Assembly (NCBI GenBank): GCA_964433225.1
Contig: CAYSQA010000002.1
Coordinates: 53,192-117,191, forward strand
DNA from: CG2-30-36-39 sp964433225
GTDB taxonomy: Bacteria; Patescibacteriota; Microgenomatia; UBA1400; PJMF01
Direction of reading: 5' to 3'
DNA length: 64,000 nucleotides
This document shows positions 8,682 to 15,824 of this stretch, piece after piece. The notes beneath the pieces were generated by a model. That model made no database searches. It worked only from the letters and a program-made list of their open reading frames with translations, and was not told the DNA's origin. How positions within the stretch are numbered: position 1 is the stretch's first letter; the number at the start of each line of letters is the position of its first letter. The position numbers and the translations under genes were made by a program.

Positions 8682-10235
8682 TTATTCTACGGTAGCTTCA
8701 TATACGCTAACATCATCAGATAGTTTATATTCATTGACAATTTTTCCGTATTTTTGTCTATTCCACCAATCTACTAATAATTGTTTATAGATCGGTTTTT
8801 CAACAATGAAAAATATTTTTTCTGCTGGTCCTATTTGTGTAGAACTAGAAAAATATTTCATTAAATCTGGTTTTTGAACTACATAGTTGGGTATATTTGG
8901 TTGATAGGCAAAATCTATTGGCAGTTTTTTTCCATTAATGGCTTGATAAAAGTATAGATATTGATAAGAAAAATCATAAATATCTGGGACATATTGATAT
9001 GAGGCAAATGGTTTTCCGTCTGCTTTTTCGTAAATTAAATTAATGGCTTGTTGTTTTATTGGTAAGAATTCTCTGCTATTTGCATATTTACCATTTAATG
9101 TTGAGAAATATTGATAAGTTGATAGAAAACTAGATGCTATAAGTAAAATTATCAATATAAATGAATAGTTTTTATTTATTTTTTTCAAGAAATCAACAAA
9201 GAAAACTACAGCTACTGGCATTAAACCAAATAAATACCAGAAGTTATAATGTGTTAAAAATAACCAAATGTCAGTAATAATAAACCAGGCAGTAAATTCT
9301 AAAAAATATTTATTCTTATTTGTTTTTTTCCAACGCCAAGATTTCCAAATGATTAGTATTAAAACTATTAAGCCCAGGTAGGTTTCTATTTTGCTTTGAA
9401 AAAAATTGGGTAATAAACTTTGTCTAACTTCAATAAGTGATTGAGTCAATACATTGAAAATAGATGGTTTAACACCTTGTTCAATGTTGACTTGTCCAGT
9501 TAGGTAAGCTAATACCCCCTTAACTTCAGAAAATTCATGTCTTAATTCAAAAACTAACTGAGGTAAAAATGGAATGAAAAATCCACTACAAATGAAAATT
9601 ATTTTTCTTAAAGACAATTTAATGTTTCTAATTTTGAGACTGATAAAAACTAATAATGGATAAAGGACCGCAAAAGCCGTAGAAAAGTGAAAACCACTGG
9701 CCATTAAAAAACCCAGACTCAACCAATAAAATCTTTCCTTAATTTTTGATTGTTTTTTTTCTTCCAACTTTTTAAAAACTACTAGAATGAGCCAGGTTAC
9801 TAATGTTAGCGGGAATGGATTCCAAGCACTAGTTGTTACCATAAACCATAAAGGTGTAGAGGTAAAAATTAAGGCAGCCATAAAACCAAAATATTTATTA
9901 ATTAACCATAGTTGGAAAATACCTAGCAACATAATGGTTACAACACCAGCAAGAGGATGGAAGTTAGTTAATAAAAACCCCGGTGCCAATAAGTAGTACC
10001 AACCTGGACCAAAATATAATCCTGGGATACTAGTCCAGGGTCCAATTAATTTTGGAGATTTGTTTAAGATCATATCCATGACAGCCAAGGAATCTTTTCC
10101 ATGATCAAAACCAAATGGAATTACACCATATAAAATTATTTGAAATCTAGAGAGTAAATAAAGAAATAGTAGTATAAAAAATTTATTCAAAGACTTATTA
10201 TTTTGTAAAAATTTTTTTTTAATTAATTTAATCAT
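8682..10235 (-). CDS. GT-C type membrane glycosyltransferase-like protein (ArnT/PMT-like)
   Basis: The protein has 517 residues with roughly eleven hydrophobic helices followed by a C-terminal extracytoplasmic domain of ~130 residues. The first loop contains FGFDHGKDS, an acidic-His loop where GT-C enzymes place their catalytic Asp, and FGPGWYYLLAPG follows. These enzymes transfer sugars from polyprenyl-phosphate donors to surface molecules. The gene starts 17 nt downstream of a TATAAT box on the minus strand, and a 46-bp gap separates it from the convergent unknown gene. The specific donor and acceptor cannot be told. Confidence 0.7.
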   Translation of the reverse strand: MIKLIKKKFLQNNKSLNKFFILLFLYLLSRFQIILYGVIPFGFDHGKDSLAVMDMILNKSPKLIGPWTSIPGLYFGPGWYYLLAPGFLLTNFHPLAGVVTIMLLGIFQLWLINKYFGFMAALIFTSTPLWFMVTTSAWNPFPLTLVTWLILVVFKKLEEKKQSKIKERFYWLSLGFLMASGFHFSTAFAVLYPLLVFISLKIRNIKLSLRKIIFICSGFFIPFLPQLVFELRHEFSEVKGVLAYLTGQVNIEQGVKPSIFNVLTQSLIEVRQSLLPNFFQSKIETYLGLIVLILIIWKSWRWKKTNKNKYFLEFTAWFIITDIWLFLTHYNFWYLFGLMPVAVVFFVDFLKKINKNYSFILIILLIASSFLSTYQYFSTLNGKYANSREFLPIKQQAINLIYEKADGKPFASYQYVPDIYDFSYQYLYFYQAINGKKLPIDFAYQPNIPNYVVQKPDLMKYFSSSTQIGPAEKIFFIVEKPIYKQLLVDWWNRQKYGKIVNEYKLSDDVSVYEATVE

Positions 10236-10329
10236 AAATAAAGATTAGTAAAATTATATAACAGAACGGCACGAATATTCTTTTCAGGAAGTTTGTAAAT
10301 ACTATTTTCATTTAGTGAATAGTTAATGC

Positions 10330-10335
10330 TATAAT
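10330..10335 (+). promoter_or_regulatory. -10 box 8 nt before a start codon
   Basis: TATAAT is followed by 8 nt and the ATG at 10344, with no Shine-Dalgarno sequence, suggesting leaderless transcription. Confidence 0.6.
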
Positions 10336-10343
10336 TTTTAGCT

Positions 10344-10649
10344 ATGTCCCCAAATCCCCTAATTAATGCTCTCAGTGCAGCTGCTTATATTTTTTCGGTT
10401 GTGACGATAATGAATTTTGTTACTCAACCGCTTAGAGATAAACCAGATACATTTTTTGCACCGATCATGGTTCTATTTATGCTAACACTTTCGGTGGTTA
10501 TAATGGCTTTTTTATTTTTTTACCAACCACTTTTACTTTTTATTGAGGGAAAGAAAAAACAAGCAGTAAACTTATTTGTAAAAACTGTTGGAATTTTTGC
10601 TATTTTTACCATTATTGTTTTATTGATGTTTTCAGTTGGGATTTTTTAA
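10344..10649 (+). CDS. Small membrane protein, three predicted helices
   Basis: The protein has 101 residues: a hydrophobic N-terminal helix (~8-28), a short polar loop with PLRDKPDTFF, a helix at ~38-65, a basic loop (EGKKKQ) and a final helix at ~78-100. No signature of a known family is visible. The layout is loosely like small pilin/VirB2-type or holin-type proteins, but neither is supported by neighbours. The gene lies 43 bp upstream of the SHMT-like gene, which has its own -10 box. Confidence 0.65.
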   Translation: MSPNPLINALSAAAYIFSVVTIMNFVTQPLRDKPDTFFAPIMVLFMLTLSVVIMAFLFFYQPLLLFIEGKKKQAVNLFVKTVGIFAIFTIIVLLMFSVGIF

Positions 10650-10679
10650 ATTTAATTAAATAACCAGCCTCGATACTGC

Positions 10680-10685
10680 TATAAT
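10680..10685 (+). promoter_or_regulatory. -10 box 7 nt before the SHMT-like start
   Basis: TATAAT plus 7 nt leads directly to the ATG at 10693, leaderless geometry without a Shine-Dalgarno sequence. Confidence 0.6.
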
Positions 10686-10692
10686 TTCAACC

Positions 10693-11916
10693 ATGAATAT
10701 AGCTGCTACTCTCCAAAAAATAAAAAATGAAGAAGTTAGAAATAACGAGTTTTTACATTTGACTGCCAATGAAAACCAAATGTCGAAAACAGCAGCTAAG
10801 TTTTTAGGTTCAAAAATTAGTGAACGTTATTACATGGGGGCCGGAGAAAATGATATTGTTGATTTTGGTGACTTTACGGCGTTGGGATTTGCTGGGGTGA
10901 AGGAGTTGGTTGATCAAGCAAAATTAGCTGCTCAAGAGATGCTTCAAGCAGCTGATGTTAATTTGAATGTTTTATCTGGTGTTCATGCCATGATGTAAGC
11001 TATCTTGGCTGCTACTAATCCTGGCGATGTAGTGATGACAGTTGCTTTGGCCGACGGTGGTCATTTTGCTACTGAAAAATTAATCAAGCAAGTAGGTAGA
11101 AAACATATTTTTGTTAATTTTGATTTGGATAGTTTAAAATTTGAACCTGTAAAAATTGCTGAGAAAGTAAGAAAACATCAAGTTAAGGCTATTTACTTAG
11201 ATGTTTCATATTATCTCAATCCACACAATCTTAAAGAAGTAAGACAGGCAATAGGTGAAGAGGTGATTATTATCTATGATGCCAGTCATACTATGGGGTT
11301 GATTATGGGTCAAACATTTCAATCTCCTCTAGTTGAAGGAGCTAATATTATTTGTGCCAATACCCATAAAACACTACCTGGTCCTCACAAAGGTATGATT
11401 GCTTTCAGAGATAAATCTTTGGCAGTTACGGCCAATGCAATCATTGATGGTTGTTTGTATTCCACTCCCCACATGACTCATTTAATTGCTTTATCAACTA
11501 CAATTCTTGAAATGAAGGAGTTCGGTCAGGCTTACGCCCAACAGACAATTGCTAACGCCAATGCTATTGCTGAGGCCTTTGTTGAACTTGGTTATGATGT
11601 CAGAAAGGCCAACACTGGTCGTTATTCAGAAAATCACCAGGCTCATGTTTTTATTGATAATAAAGGTCATCATCTAGAACTTTATCGCAACCTAATTGCT
11701 AATAATATTTCAACTAATTTTCAAGGTTATGAATTGGCTGGAGGAAGATGGTTTATTAGGATTGGGACGGCAGAGCTAACTAGAAAAGGAATGAAAGAGC
11801 CAGAAATGAAATTAGTTGCTAAATTAATGGATAAAGCGATGAGGGGTATTGAAGTTAAAGATGAAGTAATCAAACTTAACCAGCAGTTTAATAAAATTCA
11901 TTATTCTTTTGATTAA
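10693..11916 (+). pseudogene. Serine hydroxymethyltransferase-like gene interrupted by one in-frame TAA
   Basis: Residues 1-101 (10693-10995) and the region from 10999 to 11916 are in one frame and together give a ~407-residue SHMT-like fold type I PLP enzyme. They are split only by TAA at 10996-10998. Aligned by eye with GlyA, the stop falls on the Ala of the family SGSQANFAVY segment (here SGVHAMM-stop-AILAATNPGD). Both sides stay conserved: EN..S near the N-terminus, ERYY, the PLP Lys in NTHKTLPGPHKG and a C-terminal RIGT. The sequence diverges from standard GlyA, so the substrate may differ. A recent nonsense mutation, a sequencing error or readthrough would all fit. A TTG at 11005 could restart translation, but the product would lack the substrate-binding N-terminus. 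Confidence 0.8.
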
Positions 11917-11941
11917 TTAATAATTTTGTTTATTTATTAAT

Positions 11942-13153
11942 TTAATTTAGCTGAATATTTTTTAAAATTGAATTAATTTTTTTGAAGTTTAGTCTTTTTT
12001 CTATTTCTATTGTTAAACAAAGATTTTTAAGGTGTTCTAATTTATTGAAACTTTCTGTTTTTATTGCTGGAGTATGACTGAGTAAATCTGCAATTAAAAA
12101 GCCAAAGGCCCTAACATCAATTGCTTCTCTTTCTGGCTCAAGGTTTTTATCGTATAAAGAAGCAGCTCCAAAATCGCCAAGATAGGTATCGCCATTTTGA
12201 TTAGTTAAGATATTGTGGGCATATAAATCTCCGTTCATGATGCTTAGCCGGTGCAGGTGTGTATAAGCAGAACTAACTTGTTGTAGTACTTTTAAAATAA
12301 AATTGTTTGTGAATGTTTTATTTTTGGCAAAGGTATCTCGGTAGCAAGTATCGAAACTGGGAGGCAAACCTAAAGTCGAGAATTTTTCATCTATTTTTTT
12401 TAGGGCTATAGCAAATTTTTTGTTTGGCAGATCCACAATTTCAAAAAGTGTCTCAATAATGTTAGGATGTTTCCCAGCTAAGATACTAATCATTAAATCA
12501 TCTTGTGGGTAACCGTCACTGGTGATTTTATTGCCAAATATTTTAATTGCTACCTCATCCTTTAGGCCTTTAACTGAAGCTTGATAAATTTTATTTTGAG
12601 CGCTTGCTCCCAACATTGATTTAATTTTCATATCTGTCCACTTAACTTTTGGGATATTCATTTCTTGCTGTGTTTTTTTCAAAGAAAAAGGATTACCAGC
12701 ATCAGCATACCAAGCCAGATTTGGCAGTTTTTTAATTAGAGAAAATGGTGATTTTTTTAATTTATTGGCTGAAATTCTTAGTAAAGCTAGGTTTTTACAA
12801 GCAATGATTTCTTCAGGTATAGCTGTAATTTGGTTGCCAGCTAAAAGTAGCTTTTCAAGTTTTTCAAGTTGACCAATGTCTTTAGGAATTTTGTTAATTT
12901 TATTATCAGTTAGAGTTAGCCACCTAATATTTTTGGGTAATGAACTAATTTCCAACGTTGTTAACTGGCATGATTTCATTCCCAGAAATTCTAGGTTTTC
13001 TAATTGGTTGATTTCTTGAGGAATTTTTTTAAAATTATTATTTGATAGAAATAAAACTTTTAAGTTTTTTAAAGTTGTTACCCACTGAGGTAGGTGGTCA
13101 AGGTTTTTTGCAGATAGATCTAAAACTGTAGTGGTTGGTGGAAAGTCATTCAT
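11942..13153 (-). CDS. Leucine-rich-repeat protein kinase
   Basis: The 403-residue protein is a fusion. Residues ~8-150 are about six leucine-rich repeats with the LxxLxLxxNxIxxIP pattern. Residues ~175-400 are a eukaryotic-like kinase. The kinase shows VAIKIF with the ATP Lys (K204), a catalytic loop NGDLYAHNIL (D309, N314) and DFG (327-329). The usual His of the HRD loop is Asn, but the catalytic Asp and the metal ligands are kept, so activity is likely. No membrane helix is present, so it should act in the cytoplasm. It starts 45 bp after an unknown gene on the same strand and may share its transcript; a regulatory partnership is only a guess. Confidence 0.85.
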   Translation of the reverse strand: MNDFPPTTTVLDLSAKNLDHLPQWVTTLKNLKVLFLSNNNFKKIPQEINQLENLEFLGMKSCQLTTLEISSLPKNIRWLTLTDNKINKIPKDIGQLEKLEKLLLAGNQITAIPEEIIACKNLALLRISANKLKKSPFSLIKKLPNLAWYADAGNPFSLKKTQQEMNIPKVKWTDMKIKSMLGASAQNKIYQASVKGLKDEVAIKIFGNKITSDGYPQDDLMISILAGKHPNIIETLFEIVDLPNKKFAIALKKIDEKFSTLGLPPSFDTCYRDTFAKNKTFTNNFILKVLQQVSSAYTHLHRLSIMNGDLYAHNILTNQNGDTYLGDFGAASLYDKNLEPEREAIDVRAFGFLIADLLSHTPAIKTESFNKLEHLKNLCLTIEIEKRLNFKKINSILKNIQLN

Positions 13154-13198
13154 TAAGCAGATTATAGCAATTTTTAATCAGAGTTTTGGTTGGTTGGT

Positions 13199-13984
13199 TT
13201 AAAATCTCCCCCCCAAAAATGATCCAGGTTTAGATAGTAGTGATTGTTCACCCCATTCATCATCAAAAAAAGATCTTCCAGGATTTTCTGGGGGCTCCTT
13301 GCCCAAAGAGTCAAACTCTGTGGTTGTTCTTCTTTCTAATGAAATCGTCATTCCTGAAGCTGGGAGTTTGATTGTTGCTAGCCCAAAAATATCGGCAAAA
13401 AACTCTTTTTCCCATTCAGCTGGATGGAAATTTAGTAAGTTACGAGGAATAATTCTGCCTTGTTCATCTCGACTTGTTCCTAGTTCCTCAAAGCGATTTT
13501 CAACTACATAAGCTAGTAAAAATGCATAAAAATATATTTGAGCAGCAGCTGAACCCAGGTCTTGTTCTAGATTAGGGAAAGGGTCTCTGATTGGTGCATG
13601 TAAGACATCAAAAGCTTGGGTTAAAACATAAGCTGGGACTGAATCTAAATCAGTTGATAAAACCATGACTAGCGATTTAACTGTTACATCGTCTGGTCTA
13701 AGCAAGTGAATTTTTTTATCAGCGAACTCGATGCCAAATTGTTTCTTGATTAAATCGGTGACTAAAGGATGGAGCTCCGTTCTACCGGAATCTGGTGGGT
13801 TTATGCCAGCACGCATAATATTGGCAAATAAATTTTGAGAAGTCTTTTCAGTCTCAGAAGTTGTTGTTTCATCCTGGCCTGTTTTACCAAGAAAGCTACC
13901 CAAAGTGGCTTCACCAATTCCACACCTACCGGCTCCTTGGTCGTCTAGCGCTACATATTGAAGTTGCTCTTTTATTATTGGCAT
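13199..13984 (-). CDS. Uncharacterised protein, 261 residues
   Basis: I do not recognise this family. The start at 13984 (MPIIKEQL) follows a minus-strand TATAAT by 15 nt; a longer reading from 14008 would run through that box. The protein has no signal peptide. It has a low-complexity Thr/Ser/Glu stretch (~45-60), a middle helical region containing AAQIYFYAFLLAYVVENRFEE, and a C-terminal segment rich in Gly, Pro, Ser and Phe that looks disordered. It is immediately upstream of the LRR-kinase gene and may be its substrate or partner (inference only). Confidence 0.7.
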   Translation of the reverse strand: MPIIKEQLQYVALDDQGAGRCGIGEATLGSFLGKTGQDETTTSETEKTSQNLFANIMRAGINPPDSGRTELHPLVTDLIKKQFGIEFADKKIHLLRPDDVTVKSLVMVLSTDLDSVPAYVLTQAFDVLHAPIRDPFPNLEQDLGSAAAQIYFYAFLLAYVVENRFEELGTSRDEQGRIIPRNLLNFHPAEWEKEFFADIFGLATIKLPASGMTISLERRTTTEFDSLGKEPPENPGRSFFDDEWGEQSLLSKPGSFLGGRF

Positions 13985-14043
13985 CTTAGTAAGGTTGGTA
14001 TTATACAACCTAGTGAGTTTTGCTGTTACAATTAGTCTTAACT

Positions 14044-14841
14044 ATGAAAACTAAAAAATCTGTGGTTGTGGTTATTTTCTTGATTTTATTAAGTGCTGGT
14101 TTGTTAGGTCGTTTTTATTTTAAAGATTCTAGTAATGGTTCAGCAATGAAGACGGAACAGGCTACTTCTAATCTTGGTGAAAAAAATTATTTGTTAGCTG
14201 ATTATCCAGTGGAAACAGTGCCATTGTATAAATTAAAAAAAGTAAGTGCTTCTAAGTTTTTTGTTAACGATGATCCTAATAACTTTGCTAGTTATTTTGG
14301 CCAACCAGTTAATTATTACAATGTTGTTTTTGAAACAGAGGCTAACCCAACAGAACTGTTAGCTTATTATCGTTCGCTAATGAGTGAAGTTAATGAAACT
14401 GCAACCTCAACAGAAACAATCGAGGGGCAAATCGGTAAGTATAAAGTTTCTGCCTCACATTATGGTAATAACCCTCAAAACTATGCTTATCTTCAGGTTT
14501 ATTTGCCAGTAACTGAGTACCAAAAAACTAACCGTTATTTTCAAGATTATCCAGAACTTGTTGCTTTAGATGAATCGTTGGTTGAGTATGAAAGTAGTTT
14601 TGGTTTATTGAACCAAAAAGGTGGTGAAGTAGAGTATTGGCAATATTTTTCCTTGCCAGCAGAAACTAAAGAGAGAGCTAACTTGATTAAAAGTTATCAA
14701 GAGAAATATCAGCTTCAAACAAATTATAGTTTTGATGAAAAAACTGGTCTAATGAAATGGCAAGATGGAGACTATTCTATTAATCTTACTTTTTCTACTG
14801 ATCACGGTCGAGTTTATTTAATGATTCGCAGGCCAATTTAA
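14044..14841 (+). CDS. Membrane-anchored uncharacterised protein
   Basis: The protein is 265 residues from the ATG at 14044, which lies 11 nt after TACAAT (14027-14032); an upstream TTG at 14020 is rejected for that reason. Residues ~5-25 form one hydrophobic helix, leaving a ~235-residue extracytoplasmic domain. There is no lipobox Cys. The domain has repeated Tyr-rich segments (YYNVVFETE, LLAYYRSLM, YAYLQVYLP) but no family I know. The 3' end overlaps the convergent DUF134 gene by 47 bp. The promoter region is shared divergently with the unknown gene at 13199-13984. Confidence 0.7.
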   Translation: MKTKKSVVVVIFLILLSAGLLGRFYFKDSSNGSAMKTEQATSNLGEKNYLLADYPVETVPLYKLKKVSASKFFVNDDPNNFASYFGQPVNYYNVVFETEANPTELLAYYRSLMSEVNETATSTETIEGQIGKYKVSASHYGNNPQNYAYLQVYLPVTEYQKTNRYFQDYPELVALDESLVEYESSFGLLNQKGGEVEYWQYFSLPAETKERANLIKSYQEKYQLQTNYSFDEKTGLMKWQDGDYSINLTFSTDHGRVYLMIRRPI

Positions 14842-15100
14842 TGGCTTTGCCATTAATAATCCCGTCAGCCAATTTTTTATAAGCAGAGTTTAAAATTCTG
14901 GCAAAAGTTGGTTGAGAAATTTTCATTTCTTTAGCAGCTTTATTTTGATTGAGTTGATTAACATCATGTAATTTTAAGGCCTCTATTTCATCTGTCTCCA
15001 AAATCACTTCTTCAATTTCACTTAATGGAACACCTCTTGGTTTGAAGTAAATAACATTTGGATCAAATCTCAATCTACGAAGCTTTTTAGGTCTTGGCAT
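14795..15100 (-). CDS. DUF134-family predicted DNA-binding protein
   Basis: The 101-residue protein begins MPRPKKLRRLRFDPN and carries YFKPRGVPLSEIEEVIL, then a helix-turn-helix (NKAAKEMKISQPTFARILNSAYKKLADG). This is the typical layout of the DUF134 family, which resembles sigma-70 region 4. Family members are usually found near small DUF5320 proteins and NifX/NifB-type metal-cofactor genes. Here a DUF5320-like gene lies 17 bp upstream on the same strand and a copper operon is divergent. The target is unknown; a metal-related regulator is the reasonable guess. Confidence 0.88.
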   Translation of the reverse strand: MPRPKKLRRLRFDPNVIYFKPRGVPLSEIEEVILETDEIEALKLHDVNQLNQNKAAKEMKISQPTFARILNSAYKKLADGIINGKAIKLACESLNKLDRDQ

Positions 15101-15117
15101 AAAAATCTATTTAAAAA

Positions 15118-15225
15118 TTATTTTTTGCTTTTTTTAGGTGAGTTTATTTTTGGTTTACAGTTTCCCATTTTACGACCAGTCCTAGGTCCTTTACCATTTG
15201 GGCCGGTACCATCTCTATTTGGCAT
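15118..15225 (-). CDS. DUF5320-like mini-protein, 35 residues
   Basis: A short frame reads MPNRDGTGPNGKGPRTGRKM then GNCKPK and a Lys-rich end. The start DGTGPxGxGPxTGRxMGxC is the hallmark of DUF5320 mini-proteins, which accompany DUF134 regulators. Translation is supported by AGGAAAGG before the ATG at 15225. It is followed 17 bp later by the DUF134 gene, so the two form an operon. The biochemical role of DUF5320 is not known. The single Cys and Gly-rich start would suit metal or nucleotide binding, but this is inference. Confidence 0.8.
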   Translation of the reverse strand: MPNRDGTGPNGKGPRTGRKMGNCKPKINSPKKSKK

Positions 15226-15242
15226 AGGTTATCCTTTCCTAT

Positions 15243-15266
15243 TATTATGAATATATACTCATAATA
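15243..15266. promoter_or_regulatory. Near-perfect palindrome, candidate ArsR-type operator
   Basis: TATTATGAATAT followed directly by ATACTCATAATA gives two 12-base arms with one mismatch. It lies just upstream of the DUF5320/DUF134 operon and shares the word ATATTCATAATA with the palindrome over the arsR-like start. Confidence 0.65.
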
Positions 15267-15318
15267 TAACTATTGAGTTGATTTGTCAAACATGATTTTT
15301 TCCACTTGCATAATTTGC

Positions 15319-15348
15319 AATACATATTCATAATATCGAATATGTATT
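15319..15348. promoter_or_regulatory. Palindromic operator over the start codon of the ArsR-YHS gene
   Basis: AATACATATTC, 8 bases, then GAATATGTATT: an 11-bp perfect inverted repeat that includes the ATG at 15342. ArsR/SmtB repressors bind imperfect dyads of the form ATA(T)TCA...TGAATAT, so autorepression is likely. Confidence 0.7.
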
Positions 15349-15824
15349 CTGAAGTATTTGCATTCCATGCCCAATTATTAAAAGCTTTGGCTCATCCCAA
15401 GCGTTTAGAAATTATTCATCTGATTAGAGACCAAGAGTTGTCAGTCAGTGATATTCACCAAATGCTTGATTTACCACAGGCCAACATTAGCCAACATCTG
15501 ATGTTGTTGCGTGATACTGGCATTGTTAAAACTCGTCGTGATGGTAAACAGATCTTTTATTCCTTGGCTGATAAAAAGTTCATTCAAGCCAGCGATTTAA
15601 TGCGAGAGATTACTATTCAGCAATTAGTCGAAAGTGGTCAATCTACCCAGGAAGCAATGATGAAAATCAATGACTTAGTGCCTTTAGTTCATGATCCTGT
15701 TTGTCAGATGAGAGTTTCTCCCAAAACGGCTGGTTTTAGTTGTGATCATGATCATCAAACTTATTATTTTTGTGCCAGTGGTTGTATGAAGTTATTTCAA
15801 AAGGATCCAGCTAAGTATGTCTAA
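15342..15824 (+). CDS. ArsR-family metal-responsive repressor fused to a YHS domain
   Basis: The protein is 160 residues from the ATG at 15342. Residues ~5-95 are an ArsR winged helix (LLKALAHPKRLEIIHLI, then SVSDIHQMLDLPQANISQHLMLLRD). Residues ~118-158 are a YHS metal-binding domain (HDPVCQMRV... YYFCASGCMKLFQ). YHS domains accompany copper and heavy-metal ATPases, and here the domain probably helps sense the metal. The coding end overlaps copA by 8 bp, so the two are translationally coupled. The palindrome across the start codon suggests autorepression relieved by metal. Longer readings upstream (TTG/ATG from 15306) run through the operator and are less likely. Confidence 0.9.
   Translation: MYSEVFAFHAQLLKALAHPKRLEIIHLIRDQELSVSDIHQMLDLPQANISQHLMLLRDTGIVKTRRDGKQIFYSLADKKFIQASDLMREITIQQLVESGQSTQEAMMKINDLVPLVHDPVCQMRVSPKTAGFSCDHDHQTYYFCASGCMKLFQKDPAKYV

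Noticed and set aside
10693..11916. Alternative genetic code or selenocysteine to explain the stop in the SHMT-like gene
   Set aside because: The codon is TAA, not TGA, and TGA ends the P-type ATPase at 63890-63892 while other genes have no in-frame TGA.
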